64,000 bases of DNA from Chryseobacterium culicis. GTDB taxonomy: Bacteria > Bacteroidota > Bacteroidia > Flavobacteriales > Weeksellaceae. The stretch lies in the NCBI RefSeq assembly GCF_002979755.1, contig NZ_PCPP01000001.1, forward strand, positions 2,078,665 through 2,142,664. The letters are read 5' to 3'. Below, piece by piece: positions 55,732-62,523 of this stretch. How positions within the stretch are numbered: the first letter of the stretch is position 1; each line of letters starts with the position of its first letter. Both the position numbers and the translations under genes were made by a program. The notes beneath the pieces were generated by a model. That model did no database searches, was not told where the DNA came from, and saw only the letters and a program-made list of their open reading frames with translations.

Positions 55732-56574
55732 TCAGGAATACATATGTGAACCTTCCCATCCTACAATCAGCTGTTTCCTTTCACTTCCCCAGCGGTAACC
55801 ACCAAGATGTCCGGTAGACTGAATAACACGGTGACATGGAATAAGAAACGCAACAGGATTACTTCCAATAGCTGTTCCCACCGCTCTGGAAGCTTTAGGG
55901 TTTCCAATTTTTTCAGCCAGACTGCCATAAGTAGACAGTTTTCCCATTGGAATTGTCAATAGACTTTCCCATACTTTAAGCTGAAAATCGGTTCCTTTTA
56001 AGTGTAATTTTATCGTATTGAGTTTTGTCCAGTCTTTATCGAATATGGACAGCGCATTCATTTGAAAAGCATCCTGTTTTTCAATAAAAGAAGCATTGGG
56101 GAACTTCTGTTTCAGCTCCCCTAATGCTGTTTCTTTATCGTTTTCAAAAGCCATGTAGCAGATTCCTTTTTCTGTAGAAGCTACCAGTATATTTCCGAAA
56201 GGACTTTCAGAAAAACTGTAATGAATACTGAGGCTTTTTCCGCCGTTTTTATATTCTGCCGGAGACATTCCTTCTATTTTCACAAACAGGTCATGAAGCC
56301 TGCTGGTACTGGAGAATCCTGTCTCGTAAGCTGTATCAAATAAACTTGCTTTTTCTTCCTTCAATAAGTTTTTAGCATGTTCAAGACTGATGAACTGTAA
56401 AAACTTTTTCGGACTTGTTCCTGCCCAATCAGTAAATATCTTCTGAAAATGAGCCGGACTCAAATGAATATTCTCTGCCACTTCCTCCAAACTTGGCTGA
56501 AGCCTGAAATTGCTCTGGATATATTCTATCGCCTTGGCAATTCTGTTATAATCTATCTGACTTTGTGTGGACAT
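55732..56574 (-). CDS. AraC-type regulator fused to O6-alkylguanine-DNA alkyltransferase (Ada-like)
   Basis: A 280-residue fusion. The N-terminal part (about 8-108) is an AraC helix-turn-helix domain (LEEVAENIHLSPAHFQKIFTDW and ASLFDTAYETGFSSTSRLHDLF). The C-terminal part (about 115-275) is the methyltransferase with the active-site PCHRV (IPCHRVIQSTGHLGGYRWG). The Ada N-terminal Zn/Cys sensor domain, which accepts phosphotriester methyl groups, is absent. It repairs O6-methylguanine and may regulate itself and the AlkB-like gene in a different way from E. coli Ada. Confidence 0.92.
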   Translation of the reverse strand: MSTQSQIDYNRIAKAIEYIQSNFRLQPSLEEVAENIHLSPAHFQKIFTDWAGTSPKKFLQFISLEHAKNLLKEEKASLFDTAYETGFSSTSRLHDLFVKIEGMSPAEYKNGGKSLSIHYSFSESPFGNILVASTEKGICYMAFENDKETALGELKQKFPNASFIEKQDAFQMNALSIFDKDWTKLNTIKLHLKGTDFQLKVWESLLTIPMGKLSTYGSLAEKIGNPKASRAVGTAIGSNPVAFLIPCHRVIQSTGHLGGYRWGSERKQLIVGWEGSHMYS

Positions 56575-56646
56575 TGTATTATTATTATTTTACCTCACAA
56601 ATTTCCAAAGAATATACGGCAGAAAAAATCCGATTCTTGCGGAATA

Positions 56647-57504
56647 TTAGTTGTTGTTATAAATATCGTAGTAAGCAAGCATTTTGTAATATAACTTCGC
56701 AGATAAGAAAGCCGTTGGCTTAGCCATTGGAGAATCCATTAATTCTACAATATCAAATGCTACTACATTACATTTTTCAAATACTTTTCTCAATAATTCC
56801 AATGTTGGATACCATTGTAACCCACCTGGCTCCGGAGTTCCTGTAGAAGGAGCAATAGAAGGATCGAAAGCATCTAAATCAATTGTGATATAAACATTTC
56901 CTGATACTTTTTCCAATACATCGTTGATCCAGTTTTCATTGTTCGCAATTTCGTGAGCAAAGAATACTCTTCCTTCCGGTAAATATTCAACTTCTTCAAC
57001 ATCCATAGAACGGATTCCCACCTGTACTAAGTTATGTTTCTGATTCGCTTCAAAAACAGCACAAGCGTGGTTTGATGTAGAACCATGGAAATCAGGACGT
57101 AAATCTGTGTGAGCATCAAACTGAAGAACGGTAAGGTTTTCAAACTTCTCTCCTACTGCACGGATAGAACCAATAGAAACAGAGTGTTCTCCCCCAAAAA
57201 GAGTGAATAATTTACCCTCATTGTTCAAAAGTTCTTTTGTTTTCTGATAAACCGCTTCTGTCATTGCTTCCGGGCTGGATTTCTCAGAAACTTCTCCTGC
57301 CAAATAAACTCCCTGTAGGTAAGGTTCTGTTTGAGTTTCAATATCATAAAGCTCCATGTTTTCAGAAGCGTTTAAGAATAATTCCGGACCTTTATCAGCT
57401 CCTTTACCCCATGTTGAAGTTCCATCATAAGGAACAGTTACCAACATTACTTTCGAATTCTCTAACGTTGCGTTTTCTTCGGGAATTCCTGCGTATGTTC
57501 TCAT
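56647..57504 (-). CDS. speB: Agmatinase / ureohydrolase family protein
   Basis: A 285-residue binuclear-manganese ureohydrolase. The metal-binding motifs are GGEHSVSIGSIRAV, FDAHTDLRPDF and TIDLDAFDPSIAPSTGTPEPGG (the family's [ST]xDxDxxDP signature). Members hydrolyse agmatine to putrescine and urea (or arginine/guanidinobutyrate in relatives). The arginine decarboxylase gene at 58550-59944, same strand, is 1 kb upstream, which makes agmatinase the likely activity; with it the cell can make putrescine from arginine. Confidence 0.93.
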   Translation of the reverse strand: MRTYAGIPEENATLENSKVMLVTVPYDGTSTWGKGADKGPELFLNASENMELYDIETQTEPYLQGVYLAGEVSEKSSPEAMTEAVYQKTKELLNNEGKLFTLFGGEHSVSIGSIRAVGEKFENLTVLQFDAHTDLRPDFHGSTSNHACAVFEANQKHNLVQVGIRSMDVEEVEYLPEGRVFFAHEIANNENWINDVLEKVSGNVYITIDLDAFDPSIAPSTGTPEPGGLQWYPTLELLRKVFEKCNVVAFDIVELMDSPMAKPTAFLSAKLYYKMLAYYDIYNNN

Positions 57505-57715
57505 GCTTTATTTAAAAATTTTAATGTTTTAAAATTGAAATATTGGCTACAAAGATACGAAGAGTTTACGAGTTGGAGCGTAAGAGTGTTAGAGAGTTTA
57601 TGAGTTACCAATTCACCCCTTACTGCTTATTATCTGCTACCTGCAACCTATTATCTACCACCTCTTCCCTTTCTACTCTCAACTCAAATGGTTATTTTTG
57701 TACAAAACTCATAAT

Positions 57716-58375
57716 ATGCCTTTAAAAGCTGTTCTTTTCGATATGGATGGTGTGATTGTAGATACAGAGCCATTGCATAGAAAAGCTTATTTCAAAACGT
57801 TTGATGAACTGGAAATTGCGGTTTCCGAAGATTTATACACCTCTTTTACCGGAGCTTCCACCAAAAGGGTTTCTGAAACATTGATTAAGAAATTTAATTT
57901 GAATCAGACTTACGAAGCCATCGCGGGGATTAAAAGATCTCATTTCAAAGATTATTTTTATAATGATGATGAATTTGATTTGATTCCTGGAGTAAGAAAA
58001 CTGATTGAACATTATCATGAAAACGGACTCAAACTTATTCTGGCTTCTTCTGCTACCATGGTAACCATCAATATGGTTTTTGAAAAATTCGGGTTGGAAC
58101 AATATTTTAGCGGAAAGATCAGCGGTGCTGATTTAAAAGAATCAAAACCTCATCCTGAAGTTTTCTTACTGGCAGCAGAAATGGCAGGAGAATCTGTTGA
58201 AAACTGTATGGTGATTGAGGATTCTACCAACGGAATTCTAGCAGCTCACAGAGCACAAATTTTCTGTGCCGCATACAGAAGTCCACATTCGAAAAATCAG
58301 GATTACACCTTAGCAGATACTGTAGTCTCGGATTATGAAGATCTCGAACTTGATAAAATTTCAAAATATTTTTAA
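57716..58375 (+). CDS. HAD-family phosphatase / beta-phosphoglucomutase-like
   Basis: A 219-residue haloacid dehalogenase-superfamily protein. The nucleophile motif is LFDMDGVIVDTEPLH, then LILASSATM (Ser), the Lys in KESKPHPEVFL and the acidic MVIEDSTNGI. I start it at the ATG at 57716 (MPLKAVLFDMDGV); the open frame begins six codons earlier. It is on the opposite strand between the agmatinase and decarboxylase genes. It probably dephosphorylates a sugar phosphate or other small phosphate ester; no evidence of a role in polyamine metabolism. Confidence 0.9.
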   Translation: MPLKAVLFDMDGVIVDTEPLHRKAYFKTFDELEIAVSEDLYTSFTGASTKRVSETLIKKFNLNQTYEAIAGIKRSHFKDYFYNDDEFDLIPGVRKLIEHYHENGLKLILASSATMVTINMVFEKFGLEQYFSGKISGADLKESKPHPEVFLLAAEMAGESVENCMVIEDSTNGILAAHRAQIFCAAYRSPHSKNQDYTLADTVVSDYEDLELDKISKYF

Positions 58376-58378
58376 ATA

Positions 58379-58410
58379 AAAAGCTCTCAGAATCTGAGAG
58401 CTTTTGTTTT
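58379..58410 (+). terminator. Terminator of the HAD gene
   Basis: A perfect 12-base stem AAAAGCTCTCAG / CTGAGAGCTTTT (58379-58390, 58394-58405) with a 3-base loop, followed by GTTTT. Confidence 0.85.
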
Positions 58411-58504
58411 ATATGTACTTTGTCATCTGAACGAAGTGAAGATCCTTAACTTTCCTTAATTCTTAATAAAAACCTTAATGGTTAAATTTAAAAACATTAA
58501 GATG

Positions 58505-58540
58505 AGACTGCTTCGTCACTTTCGTTCCTCGCAATGACAG
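58505..58540 (-). repeat. Dispersed repeat R3, inverted copy
   Basis: Read on the minus strand: CTGTCATTGCGAGGAACG..GTGACGAAGCAGTCT, matching the copy at 27611-27643. Confidence 0.6.
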
Positions 58541-58549
58541 ATTAAAGTC

Positions 58550-59944
58550 TTATTTATAACCAAGAATCTTCAATATATCTTCCGGTTCCTGTTTCTCACG
58601 GAAAATTTCATATTGCAATTCACCGTTTTCATCTTTTTGGATCAGGACATGTCTCGGCTGAGGCATCAGGCAGTGGTGTACTCCACCGTATCCACCAATT
58701 GTTTCCTGATAAGCTCCCGTGTGGAAGAATCCGATATACAAAGGTTTTGTATCACTGAAAACAGGTAAATAAATCGCGTTGGTATGCTGTTCAGAGTTAT
58801 AATAATCATCCGAATCACAAGTCAGCCCTCCCAGGAATACTCTTTCATAAGTATCTTCCCAACGGTTAAGCGGAAGCATGATAAAGTGTCTTGAAATGGC
58901 CCATGTATCAGGAAGAGTGGTCATGAAAGAAGAATCAATCATATTCCATTTTTCTCTGTCATTCTGACGTTTCTGAGAGATGATTTTGTAAAGGTTCGCT
59001 CCACTTTCCCCTACGGTAAAGCTTCCGAATTCAGTGTAGATATTAGGTTCTTCCACTCCTTCTTCTTCACAGAATTTTTTGATCTGAGAAACAATCTCTT
59101 CTACCATATACTGGTAGTCATAATCAAAGTTCAAAGACGTTTTGATTGGGAAACCACCTCCGATGTTCAGTGAATCTACTTCAGGAGCAATTTTCTTCAA
59201 ACGGGCATATACACGAAGACATTTGTACAATTCGTTCCAGTAGTAAGAAGTATCTTTAATCCCGGTATTGATGAAGAAGTGAAGCATTTTCAATCTTGCA
59301 TTCGGGTGTTCTGCGATCTTCTGGCTGTAATAAGGAATAATATCTTTATATCCGATTCCTAATCTTGAGGTATAGAATTCGAACTTCGGTTCTTCCTCTG
59401 ATGCGATTCTGATTCCGATATTAAAGGTAGAATCGATGCTTTCTGTAAGTTTATCCAATTCTCTGTAATTATCAAGAATCGGGGTAATATTTTCAAAACC
59501 GCTGTTGATCATATCTGAAATATTTGTCAGATAATCATCAGTTTTAAAACCATTACAGATGACTTCAATGTTTTTATCTACCTTTCCCTTTTCGTAAAGA
59601 GATTTCACAATATCCATGTCATAAGCAGAAGATGTTTCTATGGAAATATCATTCTTCAAAGCTTCCTCCAATACGAAATTGAAATGACTGGATTTTGTGC
59701 AATAGCAGTAGGTATAATTCTTTTTATATCCGGTTTTTTCAAAAGCTTCTTTAAACCAGCTTTTGGCCTTCTGAATATTTTGAGAAATTCTCGGCAGATA
59801 GCTAATCTTTAGCGGAGTGCCAAATTGTTCAACTACATCCATCAATGGAACGTCGTGAAACAACAAATTGTTCTCAGATACATTAAATTCCTCTGTAGGG
59901 AAATACAATGTCTGATCAATAAGTTCCGAGTACTTTATTTTCAT
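58550..59944 (-). CDS. speA: Biosynthetic arginine decarboxylase (PLP-dependent, fold III)
   Basis: A 464-residue fold-III PLP enzyme. The PLP-lysine lies in TYCYCTKSSHFNFVLEEAL near residue 81, the phosphate loop in SLNIGGGFPIKT, and the second active-site segment in FLGGLTCDSDD. The YTEFGSFTVGESGANLY segment also fits arginine/diaminopimelate decarboxylase-like proteins. The length is shorter than E. coli SpeA (658) but usual for Bacteroidetes arginine decarboxylases. With the agmatinase-like gene it forms the arginine-agmatine-putrescine route. Decarboxylation of another basic amino acid cannot be fully excluded. Confidence 0.85.
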   Translation of the reverse strand: MKIKYSELIDQTLYFPTEEFNVSENNLLFHDVPLMDVVEQFGTPLKISYLPRISQNIQKAKSWFKEAFEKTGYKKNYTYCYCTKSSHFNFVLEEALKNDISIETSSAYDMDIVKSLYEKGKVDKNIEVICNGFKTDDYLTNISDMINSGFENITPILDNYRELDKLTESIDSTFNIGIRIASEEEPKFEFYTSRLGIGYKDIIPYYSQKIAEHPNARLKMLHFFINTGIKDTSYYWNELYKCLRVYARLKKIAPEVDSLNIGGGFPIKTSLNFDYDYQYMVEEIVSQIKKFCEEEGVEEPNIYTEFGSFTVGESGANLYKIISQKRQNDREKWNMIDSSFMTTLPDTWAISRHFIMLPLNRWEDTYERVFLGGLTCDSDDYYNSEQHTNAIYLPVFSDTKPLYIGFFHTGAYQETIGGYGGVHHCLMPQPRHVLIQKDENGELQYEIFREKQEPEDILKILGYK

Positions 59945-60066
59945 TTCTAAACAAGTGAATTAAGAAATGCAAAATTGCTAAAAAAGTTTCATTTTTAGGT
60001 GTTAAAATTATTATAATTTTAAATAAACACCCAATATTAAATCTTATAGAAATTTATCTCTGATAA

Positions 60067-60942
60067 TCAATACGTAAACTTTTGAATATATTCCCTCCTT
60101 TTAGCATCTGAAATCCCTAATGCCTGCTGAATATAGGCATCCGGAGAACCATACTTTTTATTGATCTCCCCAAAAGCAGCGTCAAGATATCTTTTTTCAA
60201 CCCAGCTCAGTTTTCCCAGTACCTGTAAATCCATTTTCGGATAGAGAAAATGTAAAGTATTGGCAAGACGAAGCCTCTTCTGAACAAGATCTTTTCTATA
60301 ATTATTAGAGAGAAGATATTCGTTGTAAATAGTCTCTTTATCAAATTTCAGAATCGTAAGAAGTAATGCCGTGATAATTCCCGTTCTGTCTTTTCCCGCT
60401 GTGCAGTGATAAAGAATCGGATCTTTAGATTCCAGAATTTCTGTAATAATTCTTTTTATAGTTTCTGGGTTTTCCGTCACATACTCACGGTAAAAATCAA
60501 TCATTCTTTTATCGGCATCGGAAGCATTCACTTTACCTTTAAGAACCAGTTTTTTGGCCTGAGCCAACTGATCTCCTTCATCTTCAAACGCTGAGTATTT
60601 TTTGTATACAGTTTCTGCCGGCAGCTGATCCGGCTTTTGAGCAATTTCTTTTGAATTTCTAAGGTCAATAATTTCTTTGATCCCCAATTTTTCCACATCA
60701 TCAAAAGATTTCTTTTTAAGCTTATAAAGATGGGCACTTCGGTATAGTTTTCCTTCTTTTAATGTTCTTCCTTCCGTATTTTTGATATTTCCTACCGTCC
60801 GAAAATTGGTAACTTTTTTAAGATGAATCACTTTTTCAGTTTCATTTTTTCCATATTCGGGTGTTTCAAAATGCTGGGTCTTACATGAGACTATGCAGCA
60901 TAATGAAATGGTGAACACTGATATTTTGATTAGTTTATTCAA
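60067..60942 (-). CDS. Tyrosine-phosphatase-like lipoprotein
   Basis: A 291-residue lipoprotein (signal ISVFTISLCCIVSC with Cys20 in a weak lipobox). It carries the dual-specificity/tyrosine phosphatase motif HCTAGKDRTGI, in the CX5R pattern of the PF13350 (Mycobacterium PtpB-like) family. RTVGNIKNTEGRTLKEGKLYRSAHL matches the family's N-terminal conserved stretch. It should act in the periplasm or on the cell surface, on a phosphoprotein or phosphoinositide/inositol phosphate. It stands alone, with a composite repeat upstream of its promoter. Confidence 0.88.
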   Translation of the reverse strand: MNKLIKISVFTISLCCIVSCKTQHFETPEYGKNETEKVIHLKKVTNFRTVGNIKNTEGRTLKEGKLYRSAHLYKLKKKSFDDVEKLGIKEIIDLRNSKEIAQKPDQLPAETVYKKYSAFEDEGDQLAQAKKLVLKGKVNASDADKRMIDFYREYVTENPETIKRIITEILESKDPILYHCTAGKDRTGIITALLLTILKFDKETIYNEYLLSNNYRKDLVQKRLRLANTLHFLYPKMDLQVLGKLSWVEKRYLDAAFGEINKKYGSPDAYIQQALGISDAKRREYIQKFTY

Positions 60943-60953
60943 TGGTTTTTAAT

Positions 60954-61020
60954 AAGTTTTGGCTAAAGCCAATCGATGTATTTATTTTTATTAAACGGGC
61001 TGAAGCCCGTTTCTATTGAT
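60954..61020 (+). repeat. Dispersed repeat R1, copy at 61 kb
   Basis: AAGTTTTGGCTAAAGCCAAT ... CGGGCTGAAGCCCGTTTCTATTGAT. It is followed at once by R2, in the same order as the inverted copy at 55.6 kb. A partial third piece (AACCTGTTTCTATTGATA) is at 61095-61112. Confidence 0.7.
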
Positions 61021-61030
61021 GTAAAAATTT

Positions 61031-61068
61031 GTGCCATTTGTGAAAAACATTGGTGTAATTTGTGTTTA
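61031..61068 (+). repeat. Dispersed repeat R2, direct copy
   Basis: GTGCCATTTGTGAAAAACAT...GGTGTAATTTGTGTTTA, the partner of the inverted copy at 55594-55634. Confidence 0.7.
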
Positions 61069-61121
61069 ATGACAGTCTTTTTTTAAATGAGTAAAACCTG
61101 TTTCTATTGATAATAATCACT

Positions 61122-61769
61122 CTAATAAATTGCCGGGTATTCTATTTCATTGATTCCTACAAATAATAAAACATCTCCTGATTCATATTCTATGGAAATC
61201 TCATCTTCAGCAGCGAAATTCCGGGTTCCTATTCTTGAAGTAATGCTTAGACTTTCTTGAGTCAAAGGCCAGTTGAGTCCTTGAGTCGTTATATTATTCA
61301 CTGATGGAAATGGATAAAGAGAAATCATTCTATTTTTCAATCCTTTCAGCTTAAAATGATTCGGAATAAAATAGTATTCTGAAAACTCATCATAAAATTT
61401 TATTTTTATCTGTTCTTTGAATGCATAAGCAACAGTAAGATTTCCCAGAAAATGATCCTGCTCACCTCCACTTCCTCCAAAAACATCAGTTTCTGAAAAC
61501 CCTTTTTCCTGAATAATTTCCAGTGCTTTATGAAAATCTGTTTTTTCCTGATCTAAGGTAAGGATAAATTTTCCTTCATACATATCTTCATCTGATCCGG
61601 AGTGTGAATCAAAGTCACCGGATATAAAATCCAGTTTATCCAGAGGAAATCCCATTCTTTTTAAATAATGAAAAGCGCCGTCTGTGCATGCAACTAAACC
61701 ATAATTAGCAGGATTGGGTAATGATTTTGGAGCATCTCCGTTGATGAAAAGTAATGCTTTATCTTTCAT
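61122..61769 (-). CDS. Thiamine pyrophosphokinase
   Basis: A 215-residue protein matching thiamine diphosphokinase, which turns thiamine into thiamine diphosphate. The conserved motifs are LFINGDAP (nucleotide loop), ACTDGAF, ISGDFDSHSG (metal-binding DxxD) and LTLDQEKTDFHKAL (DxxKTD). GGSGGEQDHFLGNLTV follows. I use the ATG at 61769 (MKDKALLFINGD). It overlaps the upstream cobalamin adenosyltransferase gene by 11 bases, so the two cofactor genes are co-transcribed. Confidence 0.93.
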   Translation of the reverse strand: MKDKALLFINGDAPKSLPNPANYGLVACTDGAFHYLKRMGFPLDKLDFISGDFDSHSGSDEDMYEGKFILTLDQEKTDFHKALEIIQEKGFSETDVFGGSGGEQDHFLGNLTVAYAFKEQIKIKFYDEFSEYYFIPNHFKLKGLKNRMISLYPFPSVNNITTQGLNWPLTQESLSITSRIGTRNFAAEDEISIEYESGDVLLFVGINEIEYPAIY

Positions 61770-62328
61770 TCGGATTCCAATATTCTTCCGGTTCATTGTT
61801 CAGTTTTGAAATGTATCTTGCCAACACAAAAAGATAATCTGAAAGTCTGTTTAAATATTTAATCAATTCAGGGCGTACTTCTTCTGATTCATTCAGAAAT
61901 ACCAATGAGCGCTCTGCTCTTCTGCAGATTGTTCTTGCTGCGTGTAAAAAAGTTGCAGATTTTCCACCACCTGGCAGGATAAAGTACTGAAGAGGTTCCA
62001 GCTTTTCATCGAAGGCATCCATCCATTGTTCCAGCTCTTCAATTTCAGTTTCTGAAATAATAATCGGAAGGCGTGATTTTCCGTTGGCAAGCATCAGCTT
62101 ATCCACTGGTGTCGCAGCTTCTGAACCTACCGTAAACAAATCAAACTGTATTTTCTTCAGCTGTCTCAACACTTCTTCATCTTCAATATGACTTTTTGAA
62201 ATTCCAATGAATGAATTCAATTCGTCTATATTTCCATAGCTGTCTACTCTTGCGCTGGCTTTGGAAACCCTTGTTCCGCCATACAATGCAGTCTGGCCTT
62301 TATCTCCTGTCTTTGTATAAATTTTCAT
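61759..62328 (-). CDS. Cob(I)alamin adenosyltransferase (PduO type)
   Basis: A 189-residue PduO-type ATP:cob(I)alamin adenosyltransferase. MKIYTKTGDKGQTALYGG is the N-terminal ATP-binding signature, with RVDSYGNIDELNSFIG and the trailing RAERSLVFLNE, followed by NRLSDYLFVLARY. It makes adenosylcobalamin from salvaged corrinoid. I begin at the ATG at 62328 (MKIYTKTGD); an earlier in-frame ATG adds nine residues unlike the family. It is followed by the overlapping thiamine pyrophosphokinase gene. No other cobalamin genes are in the window. Confidence 0.95.
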   Translation of the reverse strand: MKIYTKTGDKGQTALYGGTRVSKASARVDSYGNIDELNSFIGISKSHIEDEEVLRQLKKIQFDLFTVGSEAATPVDKLMLANGKSRLPIIISETEIEELEQWMDAFDEKLEPLQYFILPGGGKSATFLHAARTICRRAERSLVFLNESEEVRPELIKYLNRLSDYLFVLARYISKLNNEPEEYWNPNER

Positions 62329-62403
62329 AGTACTAAAATACTTTTTTTTGTACAATGTAAAAAGTAAAATGTAGGAATAGCTTCGTATTCTATCTGAAAA
62401 ATA

Positions 62404-62437
62404 AAACTGACATTAGGAATTTAATGTCAGTTTATAT
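62404..62437 (-). terminator. Terminator of the partial TonB receptor gene
   Basis: A perfect 12-base stem (62404-62415 and 62422-62433) with a 6-base loop; on the minus strand a T-run follows. Confidence 0.75.
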
Positions 62438-62523
62438 TTACACTTATAAGTTTTTATATCTTTTAAGATTGCTTCGTATTTGTTAAGCACAACAACGTCA
62501 ATCCAATTCCTTTTATGTATAGA

